From: Stutzerimonas xanthomarina DSM 18231
Lineage (GTDB): Bacteria > Pseudomonadota > Gammaproteobacteria > Pseudomonadales > Pseudomonadaceae
Length of the DNA: 64,000 bases
NCBI RefSeq assembly: GCF_900129835.1
Contig: NZ_FQXA01000008.1
Location: 62,001-126,000 of the forward strand
Direction of reading: 5' to 3'
How positions within the stretch are numbered: the first letter of the stretch is position 1; each line of letters starts with the position of its first letter. The notes beneath the pieces were generated by a model. That model did not search any database and was not told the DNA's origin. It saw only the letters and a program-made list of their open reading frames with translations. Both the position numbers and the translations under genes were made by a program. Positions 1 to 8,868 of the stretch are shown piece after piece.

Positions 1-257
1 TTGCCCCCAGCGCTGCCATAGACATCGTGGGTCAGCCCGTCATACCAGCGGACGCGGACGTCTCGGTCGAGACGCTCGAGCATTCGCGGCGGCAGCGTGG
101 CCAGTGCTTCGTCCAACAGTTGCTGACTGGCTGCCCGTTCGGGCGGTTGCAGCTCGGCGCCATCCAGCGTCAGCCGCAGCTCGGCTTGGCAAAAGTTGGC
201 GAACGCCATGACAAGGGTGAGCGCAACGCTCAGCCACCTGGCCCGAGATGACCTCAC
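1..257 (-). CDS. Exported protein of unknown function (3' part beyond window)
   Basis: A reading frame starts at a GTG whose bases overlap the TGA of the upstream DUF2388 gene (GTGA), and it stays open to the window edge. The 85 visible residues begin with a signal peptide: basic MRSSRARW, a hydrophobic stretch, then an A-rich cleavage region before ELRL. Next comes an amphipathic segment with the pattern PPRMLERLDRDVRVRW. The 4-bp overlap implies translational coupling to the DUF2388 genes. I recall similar exported proteins beside DUF2388 genes in pseudomonads but cannot name a family with confidence. The C-terminus lies outside the window. Confidence 0.6.
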   Translation of the reverse strand, partial: MRSSRARWLSVALTLVMAFANFCQAELRLTLDGAELQPPERAASQQLLDEALATLPPRMLERLDRDVRVRWYDGLTHDVYGSAGG

Positions 258-574
258 TGAGCGAGGATGACTTCGGCCAGAGCGAGGTCACTGGCCTGTT
301 GGGCTTCGGGGAAGGCATCGCGCAAGCGGCCAAGGGCTGCTTCCAGTCGCGCGCCGCGTATTTCGCCGCTGCTGGCGACAAATCCGGCAGCCTCGTCGCG
401 GGCTTCGCCGACAACCTTCATGTCGCTGATTCGGCTGGTCACATCGGAGGTAAAATTGATGCTGCGGTCCAGTGCGTTGACAACGATATTGCTGGTGGCT
501 ACCAGCGTTTGCGCCTGAGCGCCGCTGGCGAGAAGCGCCAGGGCGAAAGATGCGGCGATCACTTTGAAGTTCAT
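254..574 (-). CDS. DUF2388 family exported protein (third of three)
   Basis: Small secreted protein of about 106 residues. MNFKVIAASFALALLASGAQA is a clear signal peptide. The mature part has the DUF2388 pattern: an S/T-rich N-terminal segment, then D-A/E-R-D-E/D-A-A-G/R-F-V-A-S, a G-E-I-R-G-A-x-L-E-A-A-L motif, and a C-terminal D-L-x-L-A-E-V-I-L. An in-frame TTG at 592 overlaps the stop of the preceding paralogue (TTGA). I prefer the ATG at 574 because it opens the signal peptide directly. The two paralogues lie upstream in the same orientation, so this is probably one transcript. The function of DUF2388 proteins is unknown. Confidence 0.8.
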   Translation of the reverse strand: MNFKVIAASFALALLASGAQAQTLVATSNIVVNALDRSINFTSDVTSRISDMKVVGEARDEAAGFVASSGEIRGARLEAALGRLRDAFPEAQQASDLALAEVILAQ

Positions 575-588
575 GATTTGTCTTTGTC

Positions 589-900
589 TCAAGGGAGCGG
601 AATCGGTGGTTGGACGAGAATTGCCTCGGCCAGTTCAAGGTCACCTGCCAGCAGCTGCGGTTGCCGCTCGCGCAACCAGCGCAGTGCAGCGTCCAGGTGA
701 GCGCCGCGGATCTCTCCTTGAGTCGCAACGAACCCGGCCGCGTCGTCGCGTGCGTCGAGGATCAGCTTGTTGTCGAAAGGGGCGCTGGTGACCTGGCTGG
801 CAACGTAACTGGAGGCGACCATACCGGCGAGAGTGGTATCGAATGCCTGGGCGCCGCCGCAGACGCAGCAGCCGGCGAGTACAAGGTAAAGCGAACGCAT
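589..900 (-). CDS. DUF2388 family exported protein (second of three)
   Basis: Product of 103 residues with a signal peptide (MRSLYLVLAGCCVCGGAQA) and the family core LDARDDAAGFVATQGEIRGA followed by a helical D-A-A-L-R-W-L-R segment and DLELAEAILVQ. It is clearly paralogous to its neighbours on both sides, though the mature N-terminus differs. It ends in a proline-rich PPIPLP tail that the others lack. The stop overlaps a possible TTG start of the next gene. The role is unknown; the neighbourhood suggests co-expression of three variants of one periplasmic or secreted protein. Confidence 0.8.
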   Translation of the reverse strand: MRSLYLVLAGCCVCGGAQAFDTTLAGMVASSYVASQVTSAPFDNKLILDARDDAAGFVATQGEIRGAHLDAALRWLRERQPQLLAGDLELAEAILVQPPIPLP

Positions 901-986
901 GCAAATCCTGGAGCCAGAGGAATAGCCGCCAAGGCTAGCGAAACGCCAGCCCTAGAGCCAGCGCTGCGCTTGATGCAGCGTGCGTA

Positions 987-1304
987 TCAGAGCGCCAGAA
1001 TCGCGCCGGCCAGCTGCAGGTCACTGGCCTCGAGGTCGGGGGCCTGGGTGCGGATGTGCGTCAGCGCCGCTTCCAGTTGAGCGCCACGCGCCTCGCCATT
1101 GCTGGCAACGAAGCGCGCTGCATCATCCTTGGCATCGAGCACCAGCTTGTCGTCGCCGAGGTTCGAGCTGATATCGGACGTCCCTTCCACAGTGTTGACC
1201 AGCGAGGCGCCAATGGCGTCGATGGTGCCGGTGATGCTTCCGGCCGACGCGGTGCCCGCGACCAGGCAGGCGGCGGTGGCAACTGACAACAGGTACTTGT
1301 TCAT
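987..1304 (-). CDS. DUF2388 family exported protein (first of three)
   Basis: Product of 105 residues. MNKYLLSVATAACLVAGTASA is a typical signal peptide. The mature protein contains KLVLDAKDDAARFVASNGEA, then R-G-A-Q-L-E-A-A-L-T-H-I-R and DLQLAGAILAL, the same order of motifs as in the two following genes. A GGAGAAC ribosome site lies just upstream of the ATG. It is the promoter-proximal member of the tandem set, and the 86-bp gap to the next paralogue shows no terminator. Biochemical function is unknown. Confidence 0.8.
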   Translation of the reverse strand: MNKYLLSVATAACLVAGTASAGSITGTIDAIGASLVNTVEGTSDISSNLGDDKLVLDAKDDAARFVASNGEARGAQLEAALTHIRTQAPDLEASDLQLAGAILAL

Positions 1305-1407
1305 GGTGTTCTCCAGGCTAGACGCGATTTCCCGCCGATATCCGCTATGACATTTGGGCAGGCTTGCCGTTCAGCTTACGGCTCGACGAGGTCGCCTGGA
1401 AGCACCG

Positions 1408-1605
1408 TCAGCGCCAGAAGGGCTTGCTCAGCTCTTCCACGCGCTCGCTCTGGCTGATGCCAACGTCGGCCAATTGACGCTCATCGAGCGCAGCCAGTTG
1501 TTGACGGGTCCGTAGGCGTCGCTGCCACAAGCGTAGCTGCCGCATCAGGTACAACGGCAGCAGGCCGTTTGCAGCTGTATGCCTCCCAGTCAGTACGCGC
1601 TCCAT
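1408..1605 (-). CDS. DUF1127 domain small protein
   Basis: Basic 65-residue protein. The C-terminal half shows the DUF1127 signature: W-x-R-R-x-R-T-R-Q-Q-L-A-A-L-D-E-R-Q-L-A-D-V-G-I-S followed by E-R-V-E-E-L-S-K-P-F-W. Proteins of this family are short arginine-rich factors. Some alphaproteobacterial members affect RNA metabolism and phosphate or carbon homeostasis, but in pseudomonads the role is not settled. The gene stands alone between the DUF2388 cluster and the transhydrogenase operon, with its own upstream gap of about 220 bp. Confidence 0.85.
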   Translation of the reverse strand: MERVLTGRHTAANGLLPLYLMRQLRLWQRRLRTRQQLAALDERQLADVGISQSERVEELSKPFWR

Positions 1606-1782
1606 GGGCCGCTCCTTCCCGCAATCAACGGGGATGGGTTATGGGCAGATAGAGTCGCGTGCCGGGCTGTTACGTAACAGTCACAGGGAGGTTGAATTGT
1701 GTCGGTTCAGTTGCGCGAGCAGCACGGCTGTACCGGTGCTCCAGGCGCTGAAGTGTTCGGCTGCTGATGGTGCTAAAAACAA

Positions 1783-1812
1783 AACCCCTCGCGGCGGGGC
1801 CGGGAGGGGTTT
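1783..1812 (-). terminator. Rho-independent terminator of the pnt operon
   Basis: Read on the minus strand, the hairpin AACCCCTC ... GAGGGGTT is followed by TTGTTTTTAG. It lies 18 bp past the pntB stop, in the right orientation to end the transhydrogenase transcript. Confidence 0.8.
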
Positions 1813-1829
1813 CGGTGTAGCAGTGTCGC

Positions 1830-3281
1830 TTATTCCACGGCTTTGACCATGTCCTCGACGACCTTCTTGGCGTCGCCGAAGACCATCATGGTCTTGTCCA
1901 TGTAGAACAGCTCGTTATCCAGGCCGGCATAGCCGCTGGCCATGGAGCGCTTGTTGACGATGACCGTCTTGGCTTTGTACGCCTCGAGAATCGGCATGCC
2001 AGCGATGGGCGACTTGGGATCGTTCTTCGCCGCCGGATTGACCACGTCGTTGGCGCCAAGCACCAGCACCACGTCGGCCTGGCCGAACTCGGAGTTGATG
2101 TCTTCCATCTCGAAGACCTGCTCGTAAGGCACTTCGGCCTCGGCCAGCAGCACGTTCATGTGGCCGGGCATACGACCGGCGACCGGGTGGATCGCATACT
2201 TCACGGTCACGCCCATATGCGTCAGCTTTTCAGCCAGCTCGTTTAGCGCGTGCTGTGCGCGGGCCACCGCCAGGCCGTAGCCAGGGACGATGATCACGGT
2301 GTCGGCGTTCGACAGCAGGAAGGCGGCATCATCGCTGGAACCGGATTTGACCGGGCGCTGTTCCTTGCTGCCCGCAGCCGGGCCGGCATCCGCGTCACCA
2401 CCGAAGCCGCCGAGGATGACGTTGAAGAAGGAGCGGTTCATCGCCTTGCACATGATGTAGGAGAGGATCGCGCCCGAGGAGCCCACCAGCGAACCGGCAA
2501 TGATCAGCATCGAGTTGTTCAGCGAGAAACCGATACCCGCCGCCGCCCAGCCCGAGTAGCTGTTGAGCATCGACACCACCACCGGCATGTCGGCGCCACC
2601 GATGGGTATGATGATCAGCACGCCGATGACGAAAGCCAACGCAACCAGGATCATGAACGCGGTGAAGTTGCCGCTGAAGGTGTAGATCAGGCCCAGCACC
2701 AGGATCGCGACGCCGACGGCGAGGTTGATCTTGTGCTGGTTGGCGAACACCACTGGCGCGCCCTGGAACAGGCGGAACTTGTACTTGCCCGACAGCTTGC
2801 CGAAGGCGATCACCGAACCGGAGAAGGTGATGGCGCCGATGGCTGCACCGAGGAACAGCTCCAGACGATTACCGGCCGGAATCGGATAGCCGATGGCCTG
2901 GACGATACCCAGCGACTGCGGCTCCAGCACGGCAGCGATGGCGATGAACACTGCCGCCAGGCCGATCATGCTGTGCATGAAGGCGACCAGTTCGGGCATC
3001 TTAGTCATCTCGACGCGCTTGGCCATCAGCGTGCCGACGGTGCCGCCGATCAGCAGGCCGAGGACGATGAAGCCCAGGCCACTCCAGGGGCTGGCGCTCT
3101 CGGCCAGCTGTGAGCCGAGTTTGAACACCAGGAACACCGTAGTGACCACGGCGATGCCCATGCCGATCATGCCGAACAAGTTGCCGCGGCGTGAGGTGGT
3201 GGGGTGCGACAGGCCTTTGAGGGCCTGGATGAAGCTCACCGAAGCGATGAGATAGAGCAGGGTGATCAGGTTCATGCTCAT
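1830..3281 (-). CDS. pntB: NAD(P) transhydrogenase subunit beta
   Basis: Membrane beta subunit of the proton-translocating transhydrogenase, which couples hydride transfer from NADH to NADP+ with inward proton flow. The 483 residues match the family length. About eight or nine hydrophobic helices fill residues 1-270. The C-terminal NADP(H) domain (dIII, about 310-483) contains [52 protein letters not shown] and [13 protein letters not shown], all diagnostic. Its start overlaps the pntAb stop by 4 bp. This is the last gene of a three-gene operon ended by a strong terminator. Confidence 0.97.
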   Translation of the reverse strand: MSMNLITLLYLIASVSFIQALKGLSHPTTSRRGNLFGMIGMGIAVVTTVFLVFKLGSQLAESASPWSGLGFIVLGLLIGGTVGTLMAKRVEMTKMPELVAFMHSMIGLAAVFIAIAAVLEPQSLGIVQAIGYPIPAGNRLELFLGAAIGAITFSGSVIAFGKLSGKYKFRLFQGAPVVFANQHKINLAVGVAILVLGLIYTFSGNFTAFMILVALAFVIGVLIIIPIGGADMPVVVSMLNSYSGWAAAGIGFSLNNSMLIIAGSLVGSSGAILSYIMCKAMNRSFFNVILGGFGGDADAGPAAGSKEQRPVKSGSSDDAAFLLSNADTVIIVPGYGLAVARAQHALNELAEKLTHMGVTVKYAIHPVAGRMPGHMNVLLAEAEVPYEQVFEMEDINSEFGQADVVLVLGANDVVNPAAKNDPKSPIAGMPILEAYKAKTVIVNKRSMASGYAGLDNELFYMDKTMMVFGDAKKVVEDMVKAVE

Positions 3282-3598
3282 GGCTTGGACTCCGCCTTGG
3301 CGCCAGCGCGCTCCTTCTTCTTGAACATTTCCAGCATGCGCCGGGTTACCAGGAAGCCGCCGAAGACGTTCACGGCAGCCAGGGTCACCGCCAGGGTGCC
3401 CATCAGCTTGCCCATCGGGGTGACGGTCAGCGCCGCGGCCAGCATGGCGCCGACAATGACGATCGCCGAAATAGCGTTGGTAACCGCCATCAGCGGCGTG
3501 TGCAGCGCGGGGGTGACGTTCCAGACCACGTGGTAGCCGACGTAGATCGCCAGCACAAAGATGATCAGGTTGTAGATGCCATCAGATATCAGGTCCAT
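3278..3598 (-). CDS. pntAb: NAD(P) transhydrogenase subunit alpha, membrane part
   Basis: Product of 106 residues corresponding to the C-terminal membrane portion of the alpha subunit, which in many proteobacteria is a separate protein. Three hydrophobic helices are visible (around [32 protein letters not shown] and [20 protein letters not shown]), with the motif [12 protein letters not shown] typical of the family. The ATG at 3598 is chosen because GGGAG precedes it and the more upstream in-frame codons lie in pntAa. It lies between pntAa (15-bp gap) and pntB (4-bp overlap). Confidence 0.95.
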   Translation of the reverse strand: MDLISDGIYNLIIFVLAIYVGYHVVWNVTPALHTPLMAVTNAISAIVIVGAMLAAALTVTPMGKLMGTLAVTLAAVNVFGGFLVTRRMLEMFKKKERAGAKAESKP

Positions 3599-3612
3599 TC
3601 TTTCGGGCTCCC

Positions 3613-4734
3613 TTAACCGTTGGTGCGCACGACTTGGCCGTCGCGGCACATCAGGCACGCGGCGACGATGTCGTCTTCGAGATTGAGCTGGAACTTGGCT
3701 TCGCCATCGATCACCAGCTTGAGGAAGTCCAGCAGGTTGCGTGCGTATAGCGCCGAGGCATCCGCCGGCACGTGCGTCGCCAGGTTGGTGTAGCCAACCA
3801 GGGTCACGCCGTGCTTGACCACCACCTGATCGGCTTCGGTCAATGGACAGTTACCGCCCTGCGAGGCGGCGAGGTCAATCACCACCGAACCGGGCTTCAT
3901 CTGCTGCACGGTTTCTTCCTGCAGCAGCGTCGGCGCCTTGCGGCCCGGAATCAGTGCGGTGGTGATGATGATGTCGGCCTGCTTGGCGCGTTCGTGCACG
4001 GCCTGCGCCTGACGCGCCATCCAGCTGGCCGGCATGGGCCGGGCATAGCCGCCGACGCCTTCGGCGCATTCGCGCTCTTCATCGGTCTCGCAGGGCACGT
4101 CGACGAACTTGGCGCCGAGCGATTCGATCTGCTCCTTCACCGCCGGGCGTACGTCCGAGGCTTCAATGACCGCGCCCAGGCGCTTGGCCGTGGCGATGGC
4201 CTGCAGACCCGCTACACCGGCACCGAGGATCAGCACCCGTGCGGCTTTCACCGTACCGGCGGCGGTCATCAGCATCGGCATGAAGCGCGGGTACTGGTTG
4301 GCGGCGACCATCACCGCCTTGTAGCCGGCGATGTTGGCCTGTGAGGACAGCACGTCGAGGCTCTGCGCGCGCGAGGTACGCGGCGCGGCTTCCAGGGCGA
4401 AGGCGGTGATGCCGCGTTCGGCCATGCGTGCAATGTTGTCGTTGTCGAAGGGATTGAGCATGCCGACCAAGACCGTGCCTGGCTGCATCTGCGCCAGTTC
4501 GGTTTCGCTCGGTGCGTTCACCTTCAGCAGGATCTCTGCTGCGAACGCCGCAGCGGCATCGGCGATGGTTGCGCCTGCCGCCTCGAAGGCACTGTCCGGA
4601 ACACTGGCCTGTACGCCAGCTCCGCTCTGCACCGTCACCCGATGCCCTTGCCCGATCAGCTTCTTGATGGTTTCCGGTGTCGCGGCAACGCGCGTTTCAC
4701 CGGGCCTGGTTTCGAGAGGAACACCAATGTGCAT
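3613..4734 (-). CDS. pntAa: NAD(P) transhydrogenase subunit alpha, soluble NAD domain
   Basis: Product of 373 residues; the NAD(H)-binding dI component. It starts [17 protein letters not shown], the alanine dehydrogenase/PntA N-terminal signature, and carries the Rossmann glycine motif [20 protein letters not shown] near residue 170. The segment [14 protein letters not shown] and the loop [16 protein letters not shown] also fit. It ends without membrane helices because these are encoded by pntAb. It is the first gene of the operon, transcribed from a promoter in the 525-bp gap shared divergently with gspE. Confidence 0.96.
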   Translation of the reverse strand: MHIGVPLETRPGETRVAATPETIKKLIGQGHRVTVQSGAGVQASVPDSAFEAAGATIADAAAAFAAEILLKVNAPSETELAQMQPGTVLVGMLNPFDNDNIARMAERGITAFALEAAPRTSRAQSLDVLSSQANIAGYKAVMVAANQYPRFMPMLMTAAGTVKAARVLILGAGVAGLQAIATAKRLGAVIEASDVRPAVKEQIESLGAKFVDVPCETDEERECAEGVGGYARPMPASWMARQAQAVHERAKQADIIITTALIPGRKAPTLLQEETVQQMKPGSVVIDLAASQGGNCPLTEADQVVVKHGVTLVGYTNLATHVPADASALYARNLLDFLKLVIDGEAKFQLNLEDDIVAACLMCRDGQVVRTNG

Positions 4735-5259
4735 TGTTCTTGTTCTCCTGCTTGATCGTAACCAGCGGGCTGCCCGGCCACCCGGGCGGTTGCACCACTG
4801 GCGTTACTTTTCGCCCGGCCGCGGTAATGACGGTCGAGCGTGGATCGGCTACGGCCCTCGCACCGCGGCTTGAAGCCTGGCGCGGCGCGGCATTCTGCAA
4901 GGCCTGAAAAAATCAAACAACTGTTTTAATCAGAGCGCGAAGCTACCGTTTCGTTCGCGACGTGACCGTTAGGTTGCTTTGTATCGTTGTAAGGTGCGCC
5001 AGTATTGGGTTCGACCTTCGTCTAATGTTCCGTGGCGAATTACGCGAGGCGCAATCATGAATGACCGGCCATAGACGCGGTATTCATCTGCAGCCTTGGC
5101 TATATTCGACCTTGGTGCCGGTTTGCCGGCGGCCGCGTAGCGATACGGGAAAAACTGCCGAAGGTTTGCAATGTCATGCATTCCTTGTAGTCCAATGCGG
5201 TTGGTCGCGCTGGCTTCAGGGCGACCTTCTTCGATTGAATGCCCGCAGGAAAATTCAGC
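4735..5259. other. 525-bp divergent intergenic region, pntAa / gspE
   Basis: No protein gene can be supported here. The stretch must hold the leftward promoter of pnt and the rightward promoter of the gsp operon. The only distinct element is a short palindrome at 4915-4926. The region 5160-5259 near gspE looks like ordinary leader sequence. Confidence 0.6.
4915..4926. promoter_or_regulatory. Palindrome, possible repressor operator
   Basis: The sequence AAACA-AC-TGTTT is a perfect inverted repeat with a 2-bp centre, lying in an A/T-rich patch inside GC-rich DNA about 180 bp upstream of pntAa and 330 bp upstream of gspE. Such palindromes resemble TetR-family operators, but no regulator is encoded nearby, so the assignment is weak. 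Confidence 0.25.
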
Positions 5260-6774
5260 ATGGCCGAACTGGACGTGAACGAGATAACCACTCTGCTGGA
5301 CGAGCCGGCTCAGCGTCGGTTGCCTTTCGCCTTCGCCCGGCGCCACGGCGTGATACTGCTGGAACGCCCGGAGGGTTTTCGTTTGTGCGCTCGCGAAGGC
5401 GCGCCGCTGACTGCGCTGCAGGAGGCGCAGCGCGTCGCAGGCGGCCCCTTGGCGATGCAGTGGCTGGCACAGGATGAGTTCGAGCAGGCCCTGAGCGCGG
5501 CGTACCAGCACGATTCTTCGGCGGCAATGTTGATGGTCGAGGGCCTTGGCGACGATATGGATCTGCACAGCCTGGCCGACCAGATCCAGGAAACCGAGGA
5601 CCTGCTGGAGCAGGAAGACGACGCGCCGATCATCCGCCTGATCAATGCCATCCTCGGTGAAGCCATTAAGGAAAACGCCTCGGACATCCACGTCGAAACC
5701 TTCGAAAAACGCTTGGTGATCCGCTTTCGCATCGACGGCATCCTGCGCGAAGTGGTGCAGCCCAAGCGCGAACTGGCGGCGCTGCTGGTGTCGCGGATCA
5801 AGGTCATGGCGCGGCTGGATATCGCCGAGAAGCGCGTCCCCCAGGACGGCCGGATTTCCCTGCGGGTCGGCGGTCGCGAAGTAGACATCCGGGTATCGAC
5901 GCTGCCTTCGGCCAACGGCGAGCGTGTGGTCCTGCGGCTGCTCGACAAGCAGGCCGGTCGCCTCACTCTGCGCCATCTGGGCATGAGTGATCGCGATCGC
6001 AAGGTCATGGAGCAGGCGGTGCAGAAACCGCACGGGATCATTCTGGTCACCGGCCCGACCGGCTCCGGCAAGACCACCACGCTGTACGCCAGCCTGGTCA
6101 CGCTCAACGACCGCACGCGCAATATCCTCACCGTCGAAGACCCGATCGAGTACAACCTCGAAGGCATCGGCCAGACCCAGGTCAACACCAAGGTCGACAT
6201 GACTTTCGCCCGTGGCCTTCGCGCCATCCTGCGTCAGGATCCGGATGTGGTGATGGTCGGCGAAATCCGCGACCAGGAAACCGCCGACATGGCCGTGCAG
6301 GCCTCGTTGACTGGCCACCTGGTGCTCTCGACGCTGCACACCAACAGCGCCATCGGTGCAGTAACTCGCCTGGTAGACATGGGCGTCGAGCCATTCTTGA
6401 TCTCATCTTCGCTGCTCGGTGTGCTGGCCCAGCGCCTCGTCCGCGTACTGTGTAATGACTGCAAGCGCGCTTACGTCGCTGACGAGGCCGAATGCGCGCT
6501 GTTCGGCCTCGATCCGAGCGAAGCCCCGACGCTGTACCACGCCGAAGGCTGCGACGTCTGTCGCCAGCTGGGCTACCGCGGGCGGACCGGTATCTACGAG
6601 CTGGTGATGTTCGACGACACCCTGCGCAGCATGATCCACACCCGCGCCACCGAGCAGGACATGGTTCGCCACGCCCGCCGCCTGGGCCCGAGCATTCGCG
6701 ACGATGGTCTGCGCAAGGTGCGTGAGGGCGTAACGACCATCGAGGAAGTGCTGCGCGTGACGCGGGAGGAGTAG
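5260..6774 (+). CDS. gspE: Type II secretion system ATPase GspE
   Basis: Cytoplasmic hexameric ATPase that powers the type II secretion pseudopilus. Product is about 504 residues, the family size. Visible motifs: Walker [16 protein letters not shown], the Asp box [10 protein letters not shown], Walker [16 protein letters not shown], the His box [14 protein letters not shown], and a tetracysteine zinc site (C-x2-C ... C-x2-C, around LCNDCK and GCDVCR). The N-terminal domain contains [20 protein letters not shown]. The start at 5260 (MAELDV) is preferred over the in-frame ATG at 5239 because AGGA precedes it. First gene of the gsp run; a 436-bp repeat-rich gap separates it from gspF. Confidence 0.95.
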   Translation: MAELDVNEITTLLDEPAQRRLPFAFARRHGVILLERPEGFRLCAREGAPLTALQEAQRVAGGPLAMQWLAQDEFEQALSAAYQHDSSAAMLMVEGLGDDMDLHSLADQIQETEDLLEQEDDAPIIRLINAILGEAIKENASDIHVETFEKRLVIRFRIDGILREVVQPKRELAALLVSRIKVMARLDIAEKRVPQDGRISLRVGGREVDIRVSTLPSANGERVVLRLLDKQAGRLTLRHLGMSDRDRKVMEQAVQKPHGIILVTGPTGSGKTTTLYASLVTLNDRTRNILTVEDPIEYNLEGIGQTQVNTKVDMTFARGLRAILRQDPDVVMVGEIRDQETADMAVQASLTGHLVLSTLHTNSAIGAVTRLVDMGVEPFLISSSLLGVLAQRLVRVLCNDCKRAYVADEAECALFGLDPSEAPTLYHAEGCDVCRQLGYRGRTGIYELVMFDDTLRSMIHTRATEQDMVRHARRLGPSIRDDGLRKVREGVTTIEEVLRVTREE

Positions 6775-6776
6775 CG

Positions 6777-7210
6777 GTGAAAGGTTTGCTTGGTTTCGCC
6801 GGAGAGTTCGCAGTCAAGACTGCTCCCACGGATGCGCGGTGTGACCATGGGCTGAGCGTTGGCCAGCCAGTCAGTAAAGCGGTCTTGCCTCAACATAGGC
6901 ATGGCGCCGAGGAAAACCTTCTGTGGGTGCGGTCTCGACCGCGAGCTTCTATGCGGAACGCGGAAGGAGGCGGGGTGAAGGGTTTGTTTGGTTTCACCGA
7001 AGAGCTCGCGGTCAGGACCGCTGTCACAGGTCCCGCCAGCCGCCTGGCTCGGCGGGAAACCGTAGGGCGGTTGCAACCTGCCCTGTGTTTTGGGGCGAGG
7101 GTCATCGGGCGCGATCTGTCTCGCCTCAGTTCTGGAGCACCCGCACCAGCCCGCCGTGGGAGCGGTCTTGACCGCGGACGGGCTACCTGCGCCGGCTTGG
7201 TCCAGAGCTG
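6777..7210. repeat. REP-like repeat cluster inside the gsp operon (E-F gap)
   Basis: Four copies or near copies of the repeat GTGGGAGCGGTCTTGACCGC occur at 6807-6829 (reverse), 6923-6945 (forward), 7004-7027 (reverse, degenerate) and 7156-7177 (forward). Two longer flanking segments, starting near 6777 and 6975, are also similar to each other over about 55 bp (GTGAA-GGTTTG-TTGGTTTC-CCG-AGAG). An open frame of 144 codons spans the gap but is made of these repeats, so I do not call it a gene. No terminator poly-T is seen. Confidence 0.75.
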
Positions 7211-8425
7211 ATGGCTGCCTTCGAATACATCGCCCTCGATCCGCGTGGTCGCGAGCAGAAGGGCCTGATCGAGGCGGACAGCGCGCGCCAGGCGCGGCAG
7301 CTGTTGCGTGAGAAGCAGTGGGCGCCGCTGGACGTCAAGCAGGCCAAGGCCAAGGAAGACACTGGCGGGGGCGGTTTCGCCTTTGGTCGTGGATTGTCGG
7401 CGCGCGACCTGGCGCTGGTGACCCGGCAGCTGGCAACCCTGGTGCAGGCCGCGTTGCCCATCGAGGAAGCGCTGCGTGCGGCGGCGGCGCAGTCGTCATC
7501 TCAGAAGATCAAGTCGATGCTGCTGGCCGTTCGGGCACGGGTGATGGAAGGCCATAGCCTGGCGGGATCGCTGCGTGAATATCCGTCGGCCTTTCCCGAG
7601 TTGTATCGCGCCACCGTTGCGGCGGGCGAGCATGCCGGACACCTCGGACTGGTGCTCGACCAACTGGCCGATTACACCGATCAGCGCCAACAGTCGCGGC
7701 AGAAAATACAACTGGCGCTGCTGTATCCGGTCATCCTGCTGGTGGCCTCGCTGGCCATCGTCGTGTTGCTGCTGGGCTATGTGGTGCCGGACGTGGTCAA
7801 GGTGTTCGTCAATACCGGACAGCAGCTTCCGGCGTTGACGACCGGGCTGATCGCGGTGAGTGAGGTGGTGCAGCGCTGGGGTTGGCTGATGCTCATCGGC
7901 ATCGTCGCGGCAGTCTTGGCGATGCGACAGGCGCTGCGCGACGAAAAGATCAAGCGTCGCTGGCATGCGCTAATCCTGCGTATCCCGCTGGTAGGGCGGC
8001 TGGCGCGGGCGACCAACACCGCGCGTTTCGCCTCGACCCTGGCGATTCTGACCCGTAGCGGTGTGCCGCTGGTGGATGCGCTGGGCATCGCGGCGGCGGT
8101 GATCGCCAACCTGCGCATTCGTGACAAGGTCATTGAGGCGGCCCAACGTGTGCGTGAAGGCGGCAGCCTGACCCGCGCGCTGGATGCCACCGGCGAATTT
8201 CCGCCGATGATGCTGCACATGATCGCCAGCGGTGAAAAGTCTGGTGAGCTGGACCAGATGCTGGCGCGCACCGCCCGTAACCAGGAAAACGACCTGGCTG
8301 CGCAAATCTCCCTGATGGTGGGACTTTTCGAACCCTTCATGCTGGTGTTCATGGGGGCTGTGGTATTGGTGATCGTGCTGGCGATCCTGCTGCCGATCCT
8401 TTCTCTCAATCAACTGGTGGGCTAG
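7211..8425 (+). CDS. gspF: Type II secretion inner-membrane platform protein GspF
   Basis: Polytopic inner-membrane protein of the secretion platform that contacts GspE and GspL. The 404 residues match the family. It opens MAAFEYIALDPRGREQKG, the usual GspF start, and has two T2SSF domains (about 70-190 and 270-395). Each holds a repeat such as LVQAALPIEEALRAAA and LTRSGVPLVDALGIAA, with three transmembrane helices around 170-190, 220-240 and 370-395. The end of the gene abuts gspG, so the two are probably translated together. Confidence 0.95.
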   Translation: MAAFEYIALDPRGREQKGLIEADSARQARQLLREKQWAPLDVKQAKAKEDTGGGGFAFGRGLSARDLALVTRQLATLVQAALPIEEALRAAAAQSSSQKIKSMLLAVRARVMEGHSLAGSLREYPSAFPELYRATVAAGEHAGHLGLVLDQLADYTDQRQQSRQKIQLALLYPVILLVASLAIVVLLLGYVVPDVVKVFVNTGQQLPALTTGLIAVSEVVQRWGWLMLIGIVAAVLAMRQALRDEKIKRRWHALILRIPLVGRLARATNTARFASTLAILTRSGVPLVDALGIAAAVIANLRIRDKVIEAAQRVREGGSLTRALDATGEFPPMMLHMIASGEKSGELDQMLARTARNQENDLAAQISLMVGLFEPFMLVFMGAVVLVIVLAILLPILSLNQLVG

Positions 8426-8430
8426 TGAGA

Positions 8431-8865
8431 ATGATGTTGAACAGACGCAAACAGGGTGGCTTCACCCTTATTGAAATCATGGTGGTGGTGGTGATCCTGG
8501 GGATTCTCGCCGCGCTGGTGGTGCCGCAGGTGATGAACCGCCCGGATCAGGCCAAGGTGACCGTGGCCAAGGGCGACATCAAGGCGGTCAGCGCCGCCCT
8601 CGACATGTACAAGCTGGACAACTATGCCTACCCCAGTACTCAGCAGGGTCTCGATGCGCTGGTGGAAAAGCCCGGTGGCAATCCGCAGCCAAAGAACTGG
8701 AATCGCGACGGCTACCTCAAGCGCGTGCCGAAGGATCCCTGGGGCAACGAGTACCAGTACCTGTCGCCGGGCACCCAGGGCCAGTTTGACCTGTATTCCT
8801 ATGGTGCTGACGGCAAGCAGGGTGGCACCGAACTGAACGCGGATATCGGTAACTGGGACCTCTGA
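8431..8865 (+). CDS. gspG: Type II secretion major pseudopilin GspG
   Basis: Major pseudopilin, about 144 residues. The class III signal is K-Q-G-G followed by FTLIEIMVVVVILGILAALV, so the prepilin peptidase cuts after the second Gly and Glu5 is present. The globular part shows the GspG pattern: Q-A-K-V-T, Y-K-L-D-N-x-x-Y-P-S-T-Q-Q-G-L-D-A-L-V, Y-L-K-R-V-P-K-D-P-W-G-N-x-Y, and the calcium-site region near Y-S-Y-G-A-D-G. A GTG at 8425 overlapping the gspF stop is an alternative start six bases upstream. Confidence 0.95.
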   Translation: MMLNRRKQGGFTLIEIMVVVVILGILAALVVPQVMNRPDQAKVTVAKGDIKAVSAALDMYKLDNYAYPSTQQGLDALVEKPGGNPQPKNWNRDGYLKRVPKDPWGNEYQYLSPGTQGQFDLYSYGADGKQGGTELNADIGNWDL

Positions 8866-8868
8866 TCG

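Noticed and set aside
4969..6339. Open frame of 456 codons on the minus strand
   Set aside because: Antisense to gspE, rich in H, Q and R, with no domain; gspE has all ATPase motifs.
6777..7211. 144-codon frame between gspE and gspF
   Set aside because: Composed of REP-like repeats; the peptide repeats itself and there is no ribosome site or family similarity.
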